A stretch of DNA of 64,000 bases from SIG636 sp045592105 (GTDB lineage: Bacteria; Bacillota; Clostridia; Oscillospirales; CAG-382), in assembly GCA_045592105.1 (NCBI GenBank), contig JAZNUB010000069.1, positions 1 through 64,000 on the forward strand, given 5' to 3'. Below, one piece after another: positions 26,592-34,751 of this stretch. Under the pieces are notes generated by a model. The model was given only the letters and a program-made list of their open reading frames with translations. It was not told where the DNA came from and made no database searches. Position numbers and translations under genes: made by a program. The stretch's first letter is position 1, and each line of letters opens with the position of its first letter.

Positions 26592-26987
26592 GTGCTTTTC
26601 TCATTGGGCGGCAATACGGTGGATGTGGATATAGAAAAAACTGAAGAGCTTTATAAAAGGCTTCCATACGTTTGGTGTCAGTGCCAATGTCCTGCGTGCC
26701 GCAATTTTGAGGAGCGCATTACCGCAATGCGTGTGGATCGTTTTAAGCCGTTTAAAGAGATGGGCGTTGATGTGCTAAAGTGTCAATACCTGTGGGCGTA
26801 TGAGCCGGGGGATAAGCCGTCAACTCAAAAGTACTGCGTCCGCTACCCCTTGGTGTGCAAAGCCGTTGATTTTGAGGATGGGCGCGGCTGGGAGCTTTTT
26901 GAAAAGGAGCTGTTGGCTTGCTTTGCGCTTGAAGATAACGAGATTTGCTTGGTGTTAGATTGGACCCTTAAATGGAATCGTGTTTAA
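26592..26987 (+). CDS. Hypothetical protein with clustered cysteines
   Basis: This 131-residue protein was not recognised. It has a Cys cluster WCQCQCPACRNF at about residues 28-39, more Cys at about 64, 81 and 88, and many aromatic residues. A metal or cluster site is possible but no known family was matched. There is no signal peptide. The start is GTG with GGGAGGG 7 bases upstream. A GerMN lipoprotein gene follows after 15 bases and cca after that, so the three are probably one transcript. Confidence 0.65.
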   Translation: MLFSLGGNTVDVDIEKTEELYKRLPYVWCQCQCPACRNFEERITAMRVDRFKPFKEMGVDVLKCQYLWAYEPGDKPSTQKYCVRYPLVCKAVDFEDGRGWELFEKELLACFALEDNEICLVLDWTLKWNRV

Positions 26988-27002
26988 TTATAGGAGGCTT
27001 TT

Positions 27003-27500
27003 ATGAAAAAATCGTTGCTTGTTTTAATCGTTGCGTTTGCTCTGTTAATTAGTGGCTGTGATAATAAAGGGCCTGTTGCAAACGGGTCGGACGATGCTAC
27101 GGAAACCATTCAGAACGAAGAGAAGGTATACAGCTTTGAAGGCGGCGTTGGAACGTTTTATTATCCCGACGAGATTTATAACGATTATCTCACCGTTGAG
27201 CGTGAGTTTGACGGTACAGCTCAAAACGTTATAGATATACTTTACGAGCTTGGCAATTATTCTGAGAAAATAACGGTAAACAGCTACTATGTGCAGGGCA
27301 ACACAATGTATATTGATTTTGGCTTAAGCTTAATAAAGGCGGCGCACGGTGGCAGCGCAAAAGAGTTTTTCGTTATTTTGGGCACTTGTAACACACTTAT
27401 ATCCTGCTTTAAGGTGGAATACGTTCGTTTCACCGTTGAAGGTAACGACCTTGTTACGGCGCATGCCGATTATACTGAGCCGGTGCCGTTTAAAGAATGA
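27003..27500 (+). CDS. GerMN-domain lipoprotein
   Basis: The 165-residue protein starts with a lipoprotein signal (MKKSLLVLIVAFALLISGCDN, lipobox Cys at about 19). The rest resembles a GerMN domain: NVIDILYELG, MYIDFGLSLIKAAHGGS, FFVILGTCNTLI and VEYVRFTVEGNDL, as in the spore germination protein GerM and related lipoproteins. These bind at the cell envelope; the partner is unknown. Its stop overlaps the start of cca by 4 bases (ATGA), so translation is coupled. Confidence 0.7.
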   Translation: MKKSLLVLIVAFALLISGCDNKGPVANGSDDATETIQNEEKVYSFEGGVGTFYYPDEIYNDYLTVEREFDGTAQNVIDILYELGNYSEKITVNSYYVQGNTMYIDFGLSLIKAAHGGSAKEFFVILGTCNTLISCFKVEYVRFTVEGNDLVTAHADYTEPVPFKE

Positions 27501-28687
27501 TAAGCTTTGATATCCCAAAGGACGTTTTTTGCGTATTGAATAGGTTGGAGAAAGCAGGGTATGAAACATATCTTGCGGGCGGATGCGTTAGGGATATGCT
27601 TTTGGGCGGTACTCCAAGTGATTTTGATATGGCAACAGCCGCAGCCCCGCAAACGGTTTCAACGCTGTTTGAGGATTGTAAGGTTATACCAACGGGTATA
27701 AAGCACGGAACGGTAACTGTTGTTTATCGAGGGCGTTGTATAGAGATAACTACTTTTAGAAAAGACGGTGCTTATACCGACCATAGGCATCCGGATGGCG
27801 TTGTTTTTTCGTCCTCTGCAAAGGAGGATGCCGCACGCAGGGATTTTACGATAAACGCAATGTTTTATAGCCCAACGCGTGGGGTTTTGGATTTTTATAA
27901 AGGAGCAAAAGACCTTGAAAGCGGTATAATCAGATGCGTGGGAGAAGCAGAAAAACGCTTTGAGGAGGATGCGTTGCGTATTTTGCGCGCGCTTCGTTTT
28001 GCCGCAAGGCTTCGCTTTTCGATTGAGGAAGAAACAGCCGAAGCTATGCAAAAAACGGCTTGTATGCTTAAAAATATCGCGGCAGAGCGCATCTTGTCAG
28101 AGCTTAAAGGCTTTTTTGCCGCTGATGGCTGTGCTAAGCTTTGCGTTGAATATTTGGATATCTTTAAGCCGCTTCTCGGCGAAGCAAACAACCGTGCAGA
28201 GGAGTTTAGCATTTTAGAACGGCAACAGGCTACGTTTAGGCTGGCGGCGTTTTTTGCCTTGTACGGTGGAAAAAATGGTGCTTTGCCTTTGATAAAAGGC
28301 TTAAAGCCCGATAAAGAAACGGCTTTTTTAGTGTGCGCCGCAACGGATGCTGTTTATAGCAACGCGCTTTCCTCTGCCGAGGATATAGCGTTTACCGTTA
28401 GCAAATACGGTGCCTTTGTTTTTGGCTGTATGTTGGATTTTGCGCGGTCGCTTGGGTGCAAGGTGTATTCAAAAGCGGATGCTTTGCTTCCCTTGTTGCA
28501 AAGCAACAGCCTGCCGCGCTCTGTAAGCGAGCTAAGGGTAGGCGGCAACGAGCTTATTGCTTTAGGAATTAAAGCAGGGAACGATATTGGCAGGGTGTTA
28601 AACCACCTGTTCGTTCAATGCTATAAAGGGCTTCCTAACGAAAAGGCTTTACTTATTCAAGCGGCAACTGATTATTATTTTAATTAG
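27497..28687 (+). CDS. cca: CCA tRNA nucleotidyltransferase
   Basis: The 396-residue class II nucleotidyltransferase adds or repairs the 3' CCA of tRNAs. It shows LAGGCVRDMLLGGTPSDFDMAT (in part; the GG and DxD catalytic motifs, residues 26-46), RRDFTINAMFY and RFEEDALRILRALRFAARLRF (neck motif). The C-terminal half is helical without an HD phosphohydrolase motif. It overlaps the GerMN gene and is followed 15 bases later by a lipoprotein gene. Confidence 0.93.
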   Translation: MISFDIPKDVFCVLNRLEKAGYETYLAGGCVRDMLLGGTPSDFDMATAAAPQTVSTLFEDCKVIPTGIKHGTVTVVYRGRCIEITTFRKDGAYTDHRHPDGVVFSSSAKEDAARRDFTINAMFYSPTRGVLDFYKGAKDLESGIIRCVGEAEKRFEEDALRILRALRFAARLRFSIEEETAEAMQKTACMLKNIAAERILSELKGFFAADGCAKLCVEYLDIFKPLLGEANNRAEEFSILERQQATFRLAAFFALYGGKNGALPLIKGLKPDKETAFLVCAATDAVYSNALSSAEDIAFTVSKYGAFVFGCMLDFARSLGCKVYSKADALLPLLQSNSLPRSVSELRVGGNELIALGIKAGNDIGRVLNHLFVQCYKGLPNEKALLIQAATDYYFN

Positions 28688-28702
28688 GGGAAGGGTTTTA
28701 AA

Positions 28703-29680
28703 ATGAAAAGACTATTAGCGTTATTAATTTGTATTTCCGTTTGCGCTTTGGCGTTTACGGCTTGTGTTTCTATAGAAATGAATGATGATAGCAGTACAAG
28801 CGAAGCTTCGAATGGCGCAAGTGAAGCAACAAGTGTTGACGAAAGTGTAGATATATCTAAGGAGCAGGAGCCTTCTTCCGAGGACGAAACCTCGGAAATA
28901 CCCGTGTATGCGCCAATATATCCGGAGAACTATGAGGAACGCGTTGCGTATTACTCAAATATGAGCTTAAAAGCAGACGTGAATGACGTGTACTTTAATA
29001 ATTCTGTATTTGTGGGTAACTCCATAATGCTTCATTACAAAAACTACGTTACCGCAAATAGAGCAACCGTTCCCGAGCTTCTTGGAAACGCAAGCTTCTT
29101 TGCCGCGGCAAGCTTTAGCCTTTATAACAATAAGCACCAAAAGCCTACCGATGCTGATTGTGCTTTGCCCGTATTCCGTGGTGAAAAGCTAACTATAAAG
29201 CAAGCGGTAGAAGCTATGGAGGCAAAAACTGTATACCTTTCGCTGATGGCATTAAACGACATTGCGCTGTATAAGGACGGTACAACGGGTATTGAAGAAA
29301 CCTACAAGCTGTTTACGGAGCTTGTAGAGGATTTAAAGGTAAGCAATGCAGAGCTTAATATAGTTGTTATGGGGAACACATATTTGCACAAAAGCTCTTC
29401 GGGTATGAAAAAGCTTAATAACGGTACGGTGCAAACGCTTAATACAAGGGTGCTTAACTATTGCAACGATAAGGGCTATGACTTTATCGACGTTGCGGAA
29501 GTTCTTCTTGATGCGGATAACTGTTTGGGAACTGAGTTTTGCAGCGACATAGGAGCTTCCGTTGCGTGCCATCTTAACCCAACCGCCTATAATGCTTGGA
29601 CGGAGATCCTGCGTGACTATGCCGCTAAAAAGGCAGAGGGGCGCTGGGCAAACCCAACAGAGCTTAAGCCCATCGCTTAA
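28703..29680 (+). CDS. SGNH/GDSL-like lipoprotein
   Basis: The 325-residue protein has a lipoprotein signal with Cys at about 21, a Ser/Glu/Asp-rich linker (about 25-75), then a hydrolase-like domain. FVGNSIMLHY resembles block I of SGNH esterases with Asn in place of Asp, SLMALNDIALY resembles the block III Asn, and CHLNPTAYNAW resembles block V (His). Ser, Asn and His are thus present. Clostridial relatives occur near cell-wall or sugar genes. It may deacylate a surface glycan; the substrate is unknown. A strong terminator follows. Confidence 0.65.
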   Translation: MKRLLALLICISVCALAFTACVSIEMNDDSSTSEASNGASEATSVDESVDISKEQEPSSEDETSEIPVYAPIYPENYEERVAYYSNMSLKADVNDVYFNNSVFVGNSIMLHYKNYVTANRATVPELLGNASFFAAASFSLYNNKHQKPTDADCALPVFRGEKLTIKQAVEAMEAKTVYLSLMALNDIALYKDGTTGIEETYKLFTELVEDLKVSNAELNIVVMGNTYLHKSSSGMKKLNNGTVQTLNTRVLNYCNDKGYDFIDVAEVLLDADNCLGTEFCSDIGASVACHLNPTAYNAWTEILRDYAAKKAEGRWANPTELKPIA

Positions 29681-29696
29681 TTAAGATATTATAACT

Positions 29697-29735
29697 AAAG
29701 CCCTTAAGCATCCAATTGGAGCTTAAGGGCTTTTT
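29697..29735 (+). terminator. Terminator after the SGNH lipoprotein gene
   Basis: AAAGCCCTTAAGC (29697-29709) pairs with GCTTAAGGGCTTT (29721-29733), followed by T residues. The minus-strand T run is weaker but it may also serve the cyclophilin gene. Confidence 0.9.
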
Positions 29736-29748
29736 GTAGTTAAAAAGG

Positions 29749-30240
29749 CTATTCTTCAACCGTTATTTTTGTTATAACGGGTTGCCTATCAAAGGGAACG
29801 GTGCCGTTACCGTCTATCGGGCGCACAAGCTTTGCGATAGCATCCACAGAATCCATGCCGTCGATAACGTGACCGAAAGCCGCGTACTGCCCATCCAAAA
29901 ACGTTGCATCCTCATGAACGATAAAGAACTGGCTGGAGGCGCTGTTGAAATCCGAAGCGCGAGCCATTGATATAACACCGCGTTTATGAGAAATGGGGTT
30001 GTTTACTCCGTTTATCAAAAACTCACCTTTAATGTTTTCATCACTACCGCCCATACCGTTATGCAACGGGTCACCGCCTTGAATCATAAACCCTGAAATA
30101 ATGCGGTGGAAAGTAAGCCCATCGTAAAACCCGCTTTTTACAAGCTTTATAAAATTAGCACTTGTAATAGGTGCGTTTACCTCGTCAAGCTCAAGCCTTA
30201 TTTCGCCAAAGCCTTCTATTTGCATTAAAATCTTTGCCAT
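29749..30240 (-). CDS. Cyclophilin-type peptidyl-prolyl cis-trans isomerase
   Basis: The 163-residue cytoplasmic enzyme isomerises Xaa-Pro bonds. Family motifs are ANFIKLVKSGFYDGLTFHR (catalytic Arg), GFMIQGGDP, SMARASDFNSASSQFFIV and YAAFGHVIDGMD. The ATG at 30240 follows GGAGGAAAAT; an in-frame extension further upstream overlaps upp and was rejected. It lies 16 bases after upp and shares its promoter. Confidence 0.93.
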   Translation of the reverse strand: MAKILMQIEGFGEIRLELDEVNAPITSANFIKLVKSGFYDGLTFHRIISGFMIQGGDPLHNGMGGSDENIKGEFLINGVNNPISHKRGVISMARASDFNSASSQFFIVHEDATFLDGQYAAFGHVIDGMDSVDAIAKLVRPIDGNGTVPFDRQPVITKITVEE

Positions 30241-30256
30241 ATTTTCCTCCAAAAGC

Positions 30257-30886
30257 TTATTTTGTGCCAAACAGTCTATCGCCCGCATCACCCAAACCGG
30301 GAACGATATAGCAATGCTCGTTAAGCTTTTCATCCAGCGCGGCGGTATAGATATCAACGTCGGGATGGTCATTCTGAACGCGCTTTACACCCTCAGGCGC
30401 GGAAACCAAGCACATAAGACGTATGTTCTTACAGCCCTTTTCTTTAAGCATACTGATAGCATCGGAAGCACTGCCACCTGTTGCAAGCATAGGGTCGCAC
30501 ACAACAACGATACGTTCTTGGATATCAACGGGAAGCTTGCAGTAATAAACAACGGGTGTATGCGTTTCGGGATCGCGATACAAGCCTATATGCCCAACCT
30601 TTGCAACGGGCAACAGCTTTAAAAGCCCATCAACCATGCCAAGACCTGCACGAAGGATAGGTACTATTGCGAGCTTTTTACCCGCTATCTTTTTGCCAAC
30701 CATTTTCGTCATAGGAGTTTCAATATTAACGTCACAAAGCGGAAAATCTCTTGTAACCTCATACCCCATTAGCATGGATATCTCATCAAGAAGGATGCGA
30801 AAATCCTTTGCACCTGTGTTTTTGTCACGCATGATGGTAAGCTTGTGCTGAACAAGCGGATGATTAACGATATGTAAATTTCCCAT
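30257..30886 (-). CDS. upp: Uracil phosphoribosyltransferase
   Basis: The 209-residue enzyme makes UMP from uracil and PRPP. It shows HPLVQHKLTIMRDKNTG at the N-terminus, ILRAGLGMVDGLLKLLP, the PRPP loop VVCDPMLATGGSASDAI (near 130) and the C-terminal YIVPGLGDAGDRLFGTK uracil-binding segment. The ATG at 30886 follows AAGGAG. It is the first gene of a two-gene unit with a cyclophilin. Confidence 0.97.
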   Translation of the reverse strand: MGNLHIVNHPLVQHKLTIMRDKNTGAKDFRILLDEISMLMGYEVTRDFPLCDVNIETPMTKMVGKKIAGKKLAIVPILRAGLGMVDGLLKLLPVAKVGHIGLYRDPETHTPVVYYCKLPVDIQERIVVVCDPMLATGGSASDAISMLKEKGCKNIRLMCLVSAPEGVKRVQNDHPDVDIYTAALDEKLNEHCYIVPGLGDAGDRLFGTK

Positions 30887-30917
30887 AATTATAGCTCCTT
30901 TGTTTTTTACTATCGTC

Positions 30918-30946
30918 ATTATATTACAATTATTCACATTTTTCAA
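30918..30946 (-). promoter_or_regulatory. Promoter of upp
   Basis: On the minus strand TTGAAA (30941-30946) and TATAAT (30918-30923) are 17 bases apart. Confidence 0.8.
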
Positions 30947-30959
30947 GGGCTTTAAACAC

Positions 30960-30998
30960 AAAAAATACGGAGGGCGAACATTTTCACTCTCCGTATTT
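30960..30998 (-). terminator. Terminator after the acyl-CoA synthetase gene
   Basis: AAATACGGAG (30963-30972) pairs with CTCCGTATTT (30989-30998). The minus-strand side ends in a T run. Confidence 0.8.
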
Positions 30999-31008
30999 AT
31001 ATAACTCA

Positions 31009-32682
31009 TTATTTATTACTGTTAATAGCGTTCCTCTTTATCTTTTTAGAGGAGGTTTTGGGGAATTCCTCATCGCGTATAACAACCTTGTTAATGTGCT
31101 TGTAGCTGGGAAGCTCCTTCAACGCGGCAGATATATCAGCCTTGAAAACGTCCTCGGGCTTGCCTGTTTTGGGGATAAGGTCCATATCAAGATAGCCCTC
31201 TGCACAAAGCGCGGTTTCGGCACCGTTTTCGTCCTTGATGGAATATACAACGGCATCCTTAACGTAGGGGATAGCGTATATATAGCCCTCAATCTCTTCG
31301 GGGAAAATGTTCTTACCGTTATCAAGCACGATAAGGTTCTTTTTTCTGCCCGTGATATAAAGCTTGTTGTTGGTGAAATGCCCAAGGTCGCCCGTGTTAA
31401 ACCAACCGTCCTTAAGCACCTCTGCGGTTTGATCGGGTGCTTTAAAGTAGCCAAGCATTACAATGTCACCTTTAACGCAAATCTCGCCGTTTCCGTCCTC
31501 ATCGGGGTTTTCTATCTTAAGCTGCAAGCAGGGAAGAATTGCACCAACGGAGGAAAAATCGTTATCAACAGCTTGGTTTACGGACACAAGCGGAGAACAC
31601 TCAGTTATACCGTAGCCGTTTTCCATCTCAATGCCGATGCTTGTAAAAAACTCGCCAACCTCTGCTCTAAGCGGTGCGCCGCCGCATACTATCTGCCTAA
31701 GCTCGCCGCCAAAGCTGTCTATAATCTGCTTAAAGAATTTGCGGCGCAAATCTATGCCCACTTTTCTAAGAACGTTAGAAACCTTAATAAGCTTTCTTAC
31801 CGTGCCTGCCTTGCCTTTTTCCTCAAGCACAGCCCAAACGCGCTTATAAAACAGCTCTGCAAACGCGGGCACAACGAAAATGTAAACGGGCTTATAAAGC
31901 TGAAGATTGGTAAGCACTGCACGCAAAGAGTCGTTTATGCAGATGCAGTTGTGCTTGTGTATGCTAACAAGTATACCGATAACGGATTCGTAGGTATGAT
32001 GATAGGGAAGCACGGAAAGGCAACGCTCCTTAACGCTTTCAACCATCAAGCCGTAATATATTGCAGAACGCAGATTGTGCTGGGAAAGCATAACACCCTT
32101 GGGGTTACCCGTTGTGCCGGAGGTGTAAACCAAAAGCTTAAGCTCCATATCGGGGCTTGTTGCCGCCAAATATTCGTTGTAGCCATCGTTGGTTAGCTTT
32201 TCGCCTTCCTTAAGCAAAGAGGTAAGGGAAGTGCCCTCCTCTGCGTTAAGGCAAACAACAAGCTTAACGTTTGCAAGCTCTTCTTTATCAGAGTTGAATA
32301 AGGGCAAATAGGCTTTATCGCAGAACACAACAACACTTTCGCTGTGGCTAACAACGGTAAGCATATCCTTTTCGGGCATATCCTTGTCAATAGGCACAAA
32401 AACGTTCTGCCCGCAAAGCGTGCTTAAATACGCAACAAGCCAGCTATAGCTGTTGGCACCAACGCAAGCTATGTGGCAGCCCTTAACAAAGCCTCTTTTT
32501 GCAAGCGCGTTGCCAAGGTTAAGCGTTTGATTGTAAAACTCCTTTGCGCTAACGTCAACAACGTTGCCGCCATTTTTGTATTTAAAAAGCGTTTTGTCCC
32601 CCATAGCGGAAACAGCCTTTTGCAGCATATCGCGTATGGAATCAATAGGTTCAACGTGATTGTACTTAATCTTTTTAGCCAT
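31009..32682 (-). CDS. AMP-binding long-chain acyl-CoA synthetase-like enzyme
   Basis: The 557-residue ANL-superfamily enzyme activates a carboxylate with ATP. It shows the P-loop LVYTSGTTGNPKGVMLSQHN (near 190), NGYGITECSPLVS (near 330), GWFNTGDLGHF, ITGRKKNLIV and a C-terminal SSKKIKR with the adenylation Lys. The overall pattern is that of FadD-like fatty acid-CoA ligases (AMP_dom), but without an acyl carrier neighbour the substrate is not fixed. The ATG at 32682 follows GGAGG with 5-base spacing. It is monocistronic with a perfect promoter and terminator. Confidence 0.85.
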   Translation of the reverse strand: MAKKIKYNHVEPIDSIRDMLQKAVSAMGDKTLFKYKNGGNVVDVSAKEFYNQTLNLGNALAKRGFVKGCHIACVGANSYSWLVAYLSTLCGQNVFVPIDKDMPEKDMLTVVSHSESVVVFCDKAYLPLFNSDKEELANVKLVVCLNAEEGTSLTSLLKEGEKLTNDGYNEYLAATSPDMELKLLVYTSGTTGNPKGVMLSQHNLRSAIYYGLMVESVKERCLSVLPYHHTYESVIGILVSIHKHNCICINDSLRAVLTNLQLYKPVYIFVVPAFAELFYKRVWAVLEEKGKAGTVRKLIKVSNVLRKVGIDLRRKFFKQIIDSFGGELRQIVCGGAPLRAEVGEFFTSIGIEMENGYGITECSPLVSVNQAVDNDFSSVGAILPCLQLKIENPDEDGNGEICVKGDIVMLGYFKAPDQTAEVLKDGWFNTGDLGHFTNNKLYITGRKKNLIVLDNGKNIFPEEIEGYIYAIPYVKDAVVYSIKDENGAETALCAEGYLDMDLIPKTGKPEDVFKADISAALKELPSYKHINKVVIRDEEFPKTSSKKIKRNAINSNK

Positions 32683-32719
32683 AACGTCCTCCAAACAAGT
32701 CTATCTAATATCAAAAACT

Positions 32720-32748
32720 ATTATAAATGATTACAACAACTATGTCAA
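32720..32748 (-). promoter_or_regulatory. Consensus promoter of the acyl-CoA synthetase gene
   Basis: On the minus strand TTGACA (32743-32748) and TATAAT (32720-32725) are exactly 17 bases apart. Confidence 0.85.
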
Positions 32749-32781
32749 TAGATATATTGAACATTGTTAAACATTTTTTTA

Positions 32782-32810
32782 TTGACTAAAATTGACAAAA
32801 GTGCTACAAT
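32782..32810 (+). promoter_or_regulatory. Promoter of the DUF1836 gene
   Basis: TTGACT (32782-32787) and TACAAT (32805-32810) are 17 bases apart. Confidence 0.65.
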
Positions 32811-32839
32811 CAGTAATAATGAAAGCGAGGTTATAAGCT

Positions 32840-33352
32840 ATGATGAACTTTAAAGACGTTGCCGCATACCGCGCTCCAAGATGGAACAGTATGCCGGATA
32901 TAGATTTGTATATGGATCAGGTGCTTGTGGTATTGGATAAATACCTTTCCATATTTAAGGAAAACGATGATGAAAAAATTGTTACATCGGCTATGATAAA
33001 CAACTACGTTAAGCAAAAGATAACGCCTGCACCCGTTAATAAAAAATACACGCGTTATCATATAGCGTTTATATACGTTGTATGCGTGCTGAAGAATTAT
33101 ATTAGTCTTTCCGATACCTGTAACGGCATAAACGTTTTGCTTAAAGGGCGTCATACGTCAGAAGCGTTTGATATGTTCTGTGAGGAGTTTGACAGCGCGC
33201 TGGACGAAGCTTTTAGCGGCAAAAGCGCAAAAAGACAGTTTCCTGAAACCGACGAGGGGAAGATACTGCACGCTGTAACCACCGCGATAGCAAATATGCT
33301 ATACGTTAAGTGTATGGTGGCGGAAAAGGCAAAGCAAACAGAAGAACAATAA
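32840..33352 (+). CDS. DUF1836 protein (HTH-like, putative regulator)
   Basis: The 170-residue protein carries the DUF1836 pattern: an early RAPRWNSMPDIDLYMDQVL, then TSAMINNYVKQKITPAPVNK (residues about 53-72) and RYHIAFIYVVCVLKNYISLS. The fold is thought to include a helix-turn-helix, and members may act as regulators, but the function is unproven. The start is at one of two adjacent ATGs (32840 or 32843). ybaK and a radical SAM gene follow closely on the same strand. Confidence 0.8.
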   Translation: MMNFKDVAAYRAPRWNSMPDIDLYMDQVLVVLDKYLSIFKENDDEKIVTSAMINNYVKQKITPAPVNKKYTRYHIAFIYVVCVLKNYISLSDTCNGINVLLKGRHTSEAFDMFCEEFDSALDEAFSGKSAKRQFPETDEGKILHAVTTAIANMLYVKCMVAEKAKQTEEQ

Positions 33353-33367
33353 AAGGCGGTGTACGGC

Positions 33368-33841
33368 GTGACAAAGACTAATGCAATGCGTATGCTTGAT
33401 GCGGCAGGGATAGAATACACAAGCTATGAATACGAGTGGGACGAAAACGACCTTTCCGGCACAAAGGTTGCTATGCAAATAGGGCTACCCTGTGAAATGG
33501 TGTTTAAAACCTTGGTTGCAAAGGGTGATAAAACGGGCTTTTGCGTGTTTTGCATCCCCGTTGAGGCAGAGCTGGATCTTAAGCTGGCGGCAAAGCATAG
33601 CGGAAACAAAAGGGTAGAGCTTCTTCACGTAAAGGAGCTGCTTCCCACAACGGGCTATATCCGCGGCGGCTGTTCTCCTATCGGGATGAAAAAAAGCTTT
33701 CCAACGTATTTCGACGAAACGGTTATATTATTTGACGATATAACCGTAAGCGCGGGCGTTCGCGGATGCCAGCTTCGCGTTAATGCCGAAAAAATGATTG
33801 AGTATCTGGGAGGGATGGTATGTCCCCTTACAATGGAGTAA
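33368..33841 (+). CDS. ybaK: Cys-tRNA(Pro)/Cys-tRNA(Cys) deacylase YbaK/EbsC
   Basis: The 157-residue trans-editing protein hydrolyses mischarged Cys-tRNA(Pro). It opens KTNAMRMLDAAGIEY, has VFKTLVAKGDKTGFCVFCIPV (in part, with the key Lys) and RGGCSPIGMKKSFPTYFDE, and AGVRGCQLRVN near the end, as in YbaK. GTG at 33368 is preferred because AAAGGCGG is correctly spaced; a GTG at 33359 is an alternative. It overlaps the radical SAM gene by 22 bases. Confidence 0.9.
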   Translation: MTKTNAMRMLDAAGIEYTSYEYEWDENDLSGTKVAMQIGLPCEMVFKTLVAKGDKTGFCVFCIPVEAELDLKLAAKHSGNKRVELLHVKELLPTTGYIRGGCSPIGMKKSFPTYFDETVILFDDITVSAGVRGCQLRVNAEKMIEYLGGMVCPLTME

Positions 33842-34701
33842 ATGAGTATTATCGCCGCCGTTTTGGGTGCAAGGTATATAAGCTTGCGCTGGACGGCGGC
33901 TTTACCTGCCCTAATCGTGACGGTACTTTGGATACAAGAGGTTGCATATTTTGCCTTGGCGGAAGCGGTAGCTTTGCGGAACGCTGTGTTAATACAGAGG
34001 ATATCAAAACGCAGATAGAAAACGCCAAGCATAAAGTAAACGCCAAAATGCAAGAAGGGAAGTATATTGCGTATTTCCAAGCCTATACAAGCACCTACGG
34101 TAGCGTTGAGTATATGGAAAAGCTATACCGCGCCGTTCTGGAGATAGACGATATAGTGGCTTTATCCATCGGCACACGGCCGGACTGTGTTCCGCCCGAG
34201 GTTTTGGATATGTTGCTTAGGCTTAACGATATAAAGCCCGTTACCGTGGAGCTTGGATTGCAAACGATACACGAAAAAAGCATTGAATACATACGCCGCG
34301 GCTATGATAACGAGTGTTATGTTCAAACCGCAAAGCGTTTGAACGAAAAGGGGATAGAGGTAGTAGCGCATATAATCTTGGGGCTACCCGACGAAACGGA
34401 GCAGATGATGCTTCAAAGCGTAGAGCTTGCGTGCCGTTACAGCCAAGGGATAAAGCTACAGCTTTTGCACGTGCTTAGCGGTACAGACCTTGCTTTGGAC
34501 TATGAAAACGGAAAATTCAGCGTTATGAATATGGAGCAGTACGTTGCGTTGGTGAAAAAATGCGTTGATATCATCCCGCCTAACGTTGTGATACATAGAT
34601 TAACAGGGGATGGCGACAAACGCCATTTGATAGCCCCTATGTGGAGCGCGGATAAAAAACGTGTTCTTAACGCCTTGAACAATGCTTTAATAAAAAGCTA
34701 A
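33820..34701 (+). CDS. YhcC-family (TIGR01212) radical SAM protein
   Basis: The 293-residue protein shows GGFTCPNRDGTLDTRGCIFC (residues about 26-45) with the CxxxxxxxxxCxxC spacing of this family's iron-sulfur site, then AYTSTYGSVEYMEKLY and SIGTRPDCVPPEV, VTVELGLQTIHEKSIEYIRRG. The reaction of YhcC proteins is not established. The ATG follows GGGAGGG and overlaps the end of ybaK, so the two are translated together. A strong terminator closes the unit. Confidence 0.9.
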   Translation: MSPYNGVNEYYRRRFGCKVYKLALDGGFTCPNRDGTLDTRGCIFCLGGSGSFAERCVNTEDIKTQIENAKHKVNAKMQEGKYIAYFQAYTSTYGSVEYMEKLYRAVLEIDDIVALSIGTRPDCVPPEVLDMLLRLNDIKPVTVELGLQTIHEKSIEYIRRGYDNECYVQTAKRLNEKGIEVVAHIILGLPDETEQMMLQSVELACRYSQGIKLQLLHVLSGTDLALDYENGKFSVMNMEQYVALVKKCVDIIPPNVVIHRLTGDGDKRHLIAPMWSADKKRVLNALNNALIKS

Positions 34702-34737
34702 AGCCATCGGTTCAAAGTCCGGTGGCTTTAGCTTTTT
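34692..34737. terminator. Bidirectional terminator
   Basis: AAAAAGCTAAAGCCA (34692-34706) pairs perfectly with TGGCTTTAGCTTTTT (34723-34737). T runs occur on both strands, serving the radical SAM gene and the convergent LRR gene. Confidence 0.9.
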
Positions 34738-34751
34738 ATAATATAATGTTT

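Noticed and set aside
30241..30372. N-terminal extension of the cyclophilin into upp
   Set aside because: It overlaps certain upp coding sequence and lacks the family pattern; ATG at 30240 has a strong SD.
31096..32196. 366-codon open frame antisense to the acyl-CoA synthetase gene
   Set aside because: The minus strand encodes intact ANL motifs; the plus frame has low-complexity content and no start signal.
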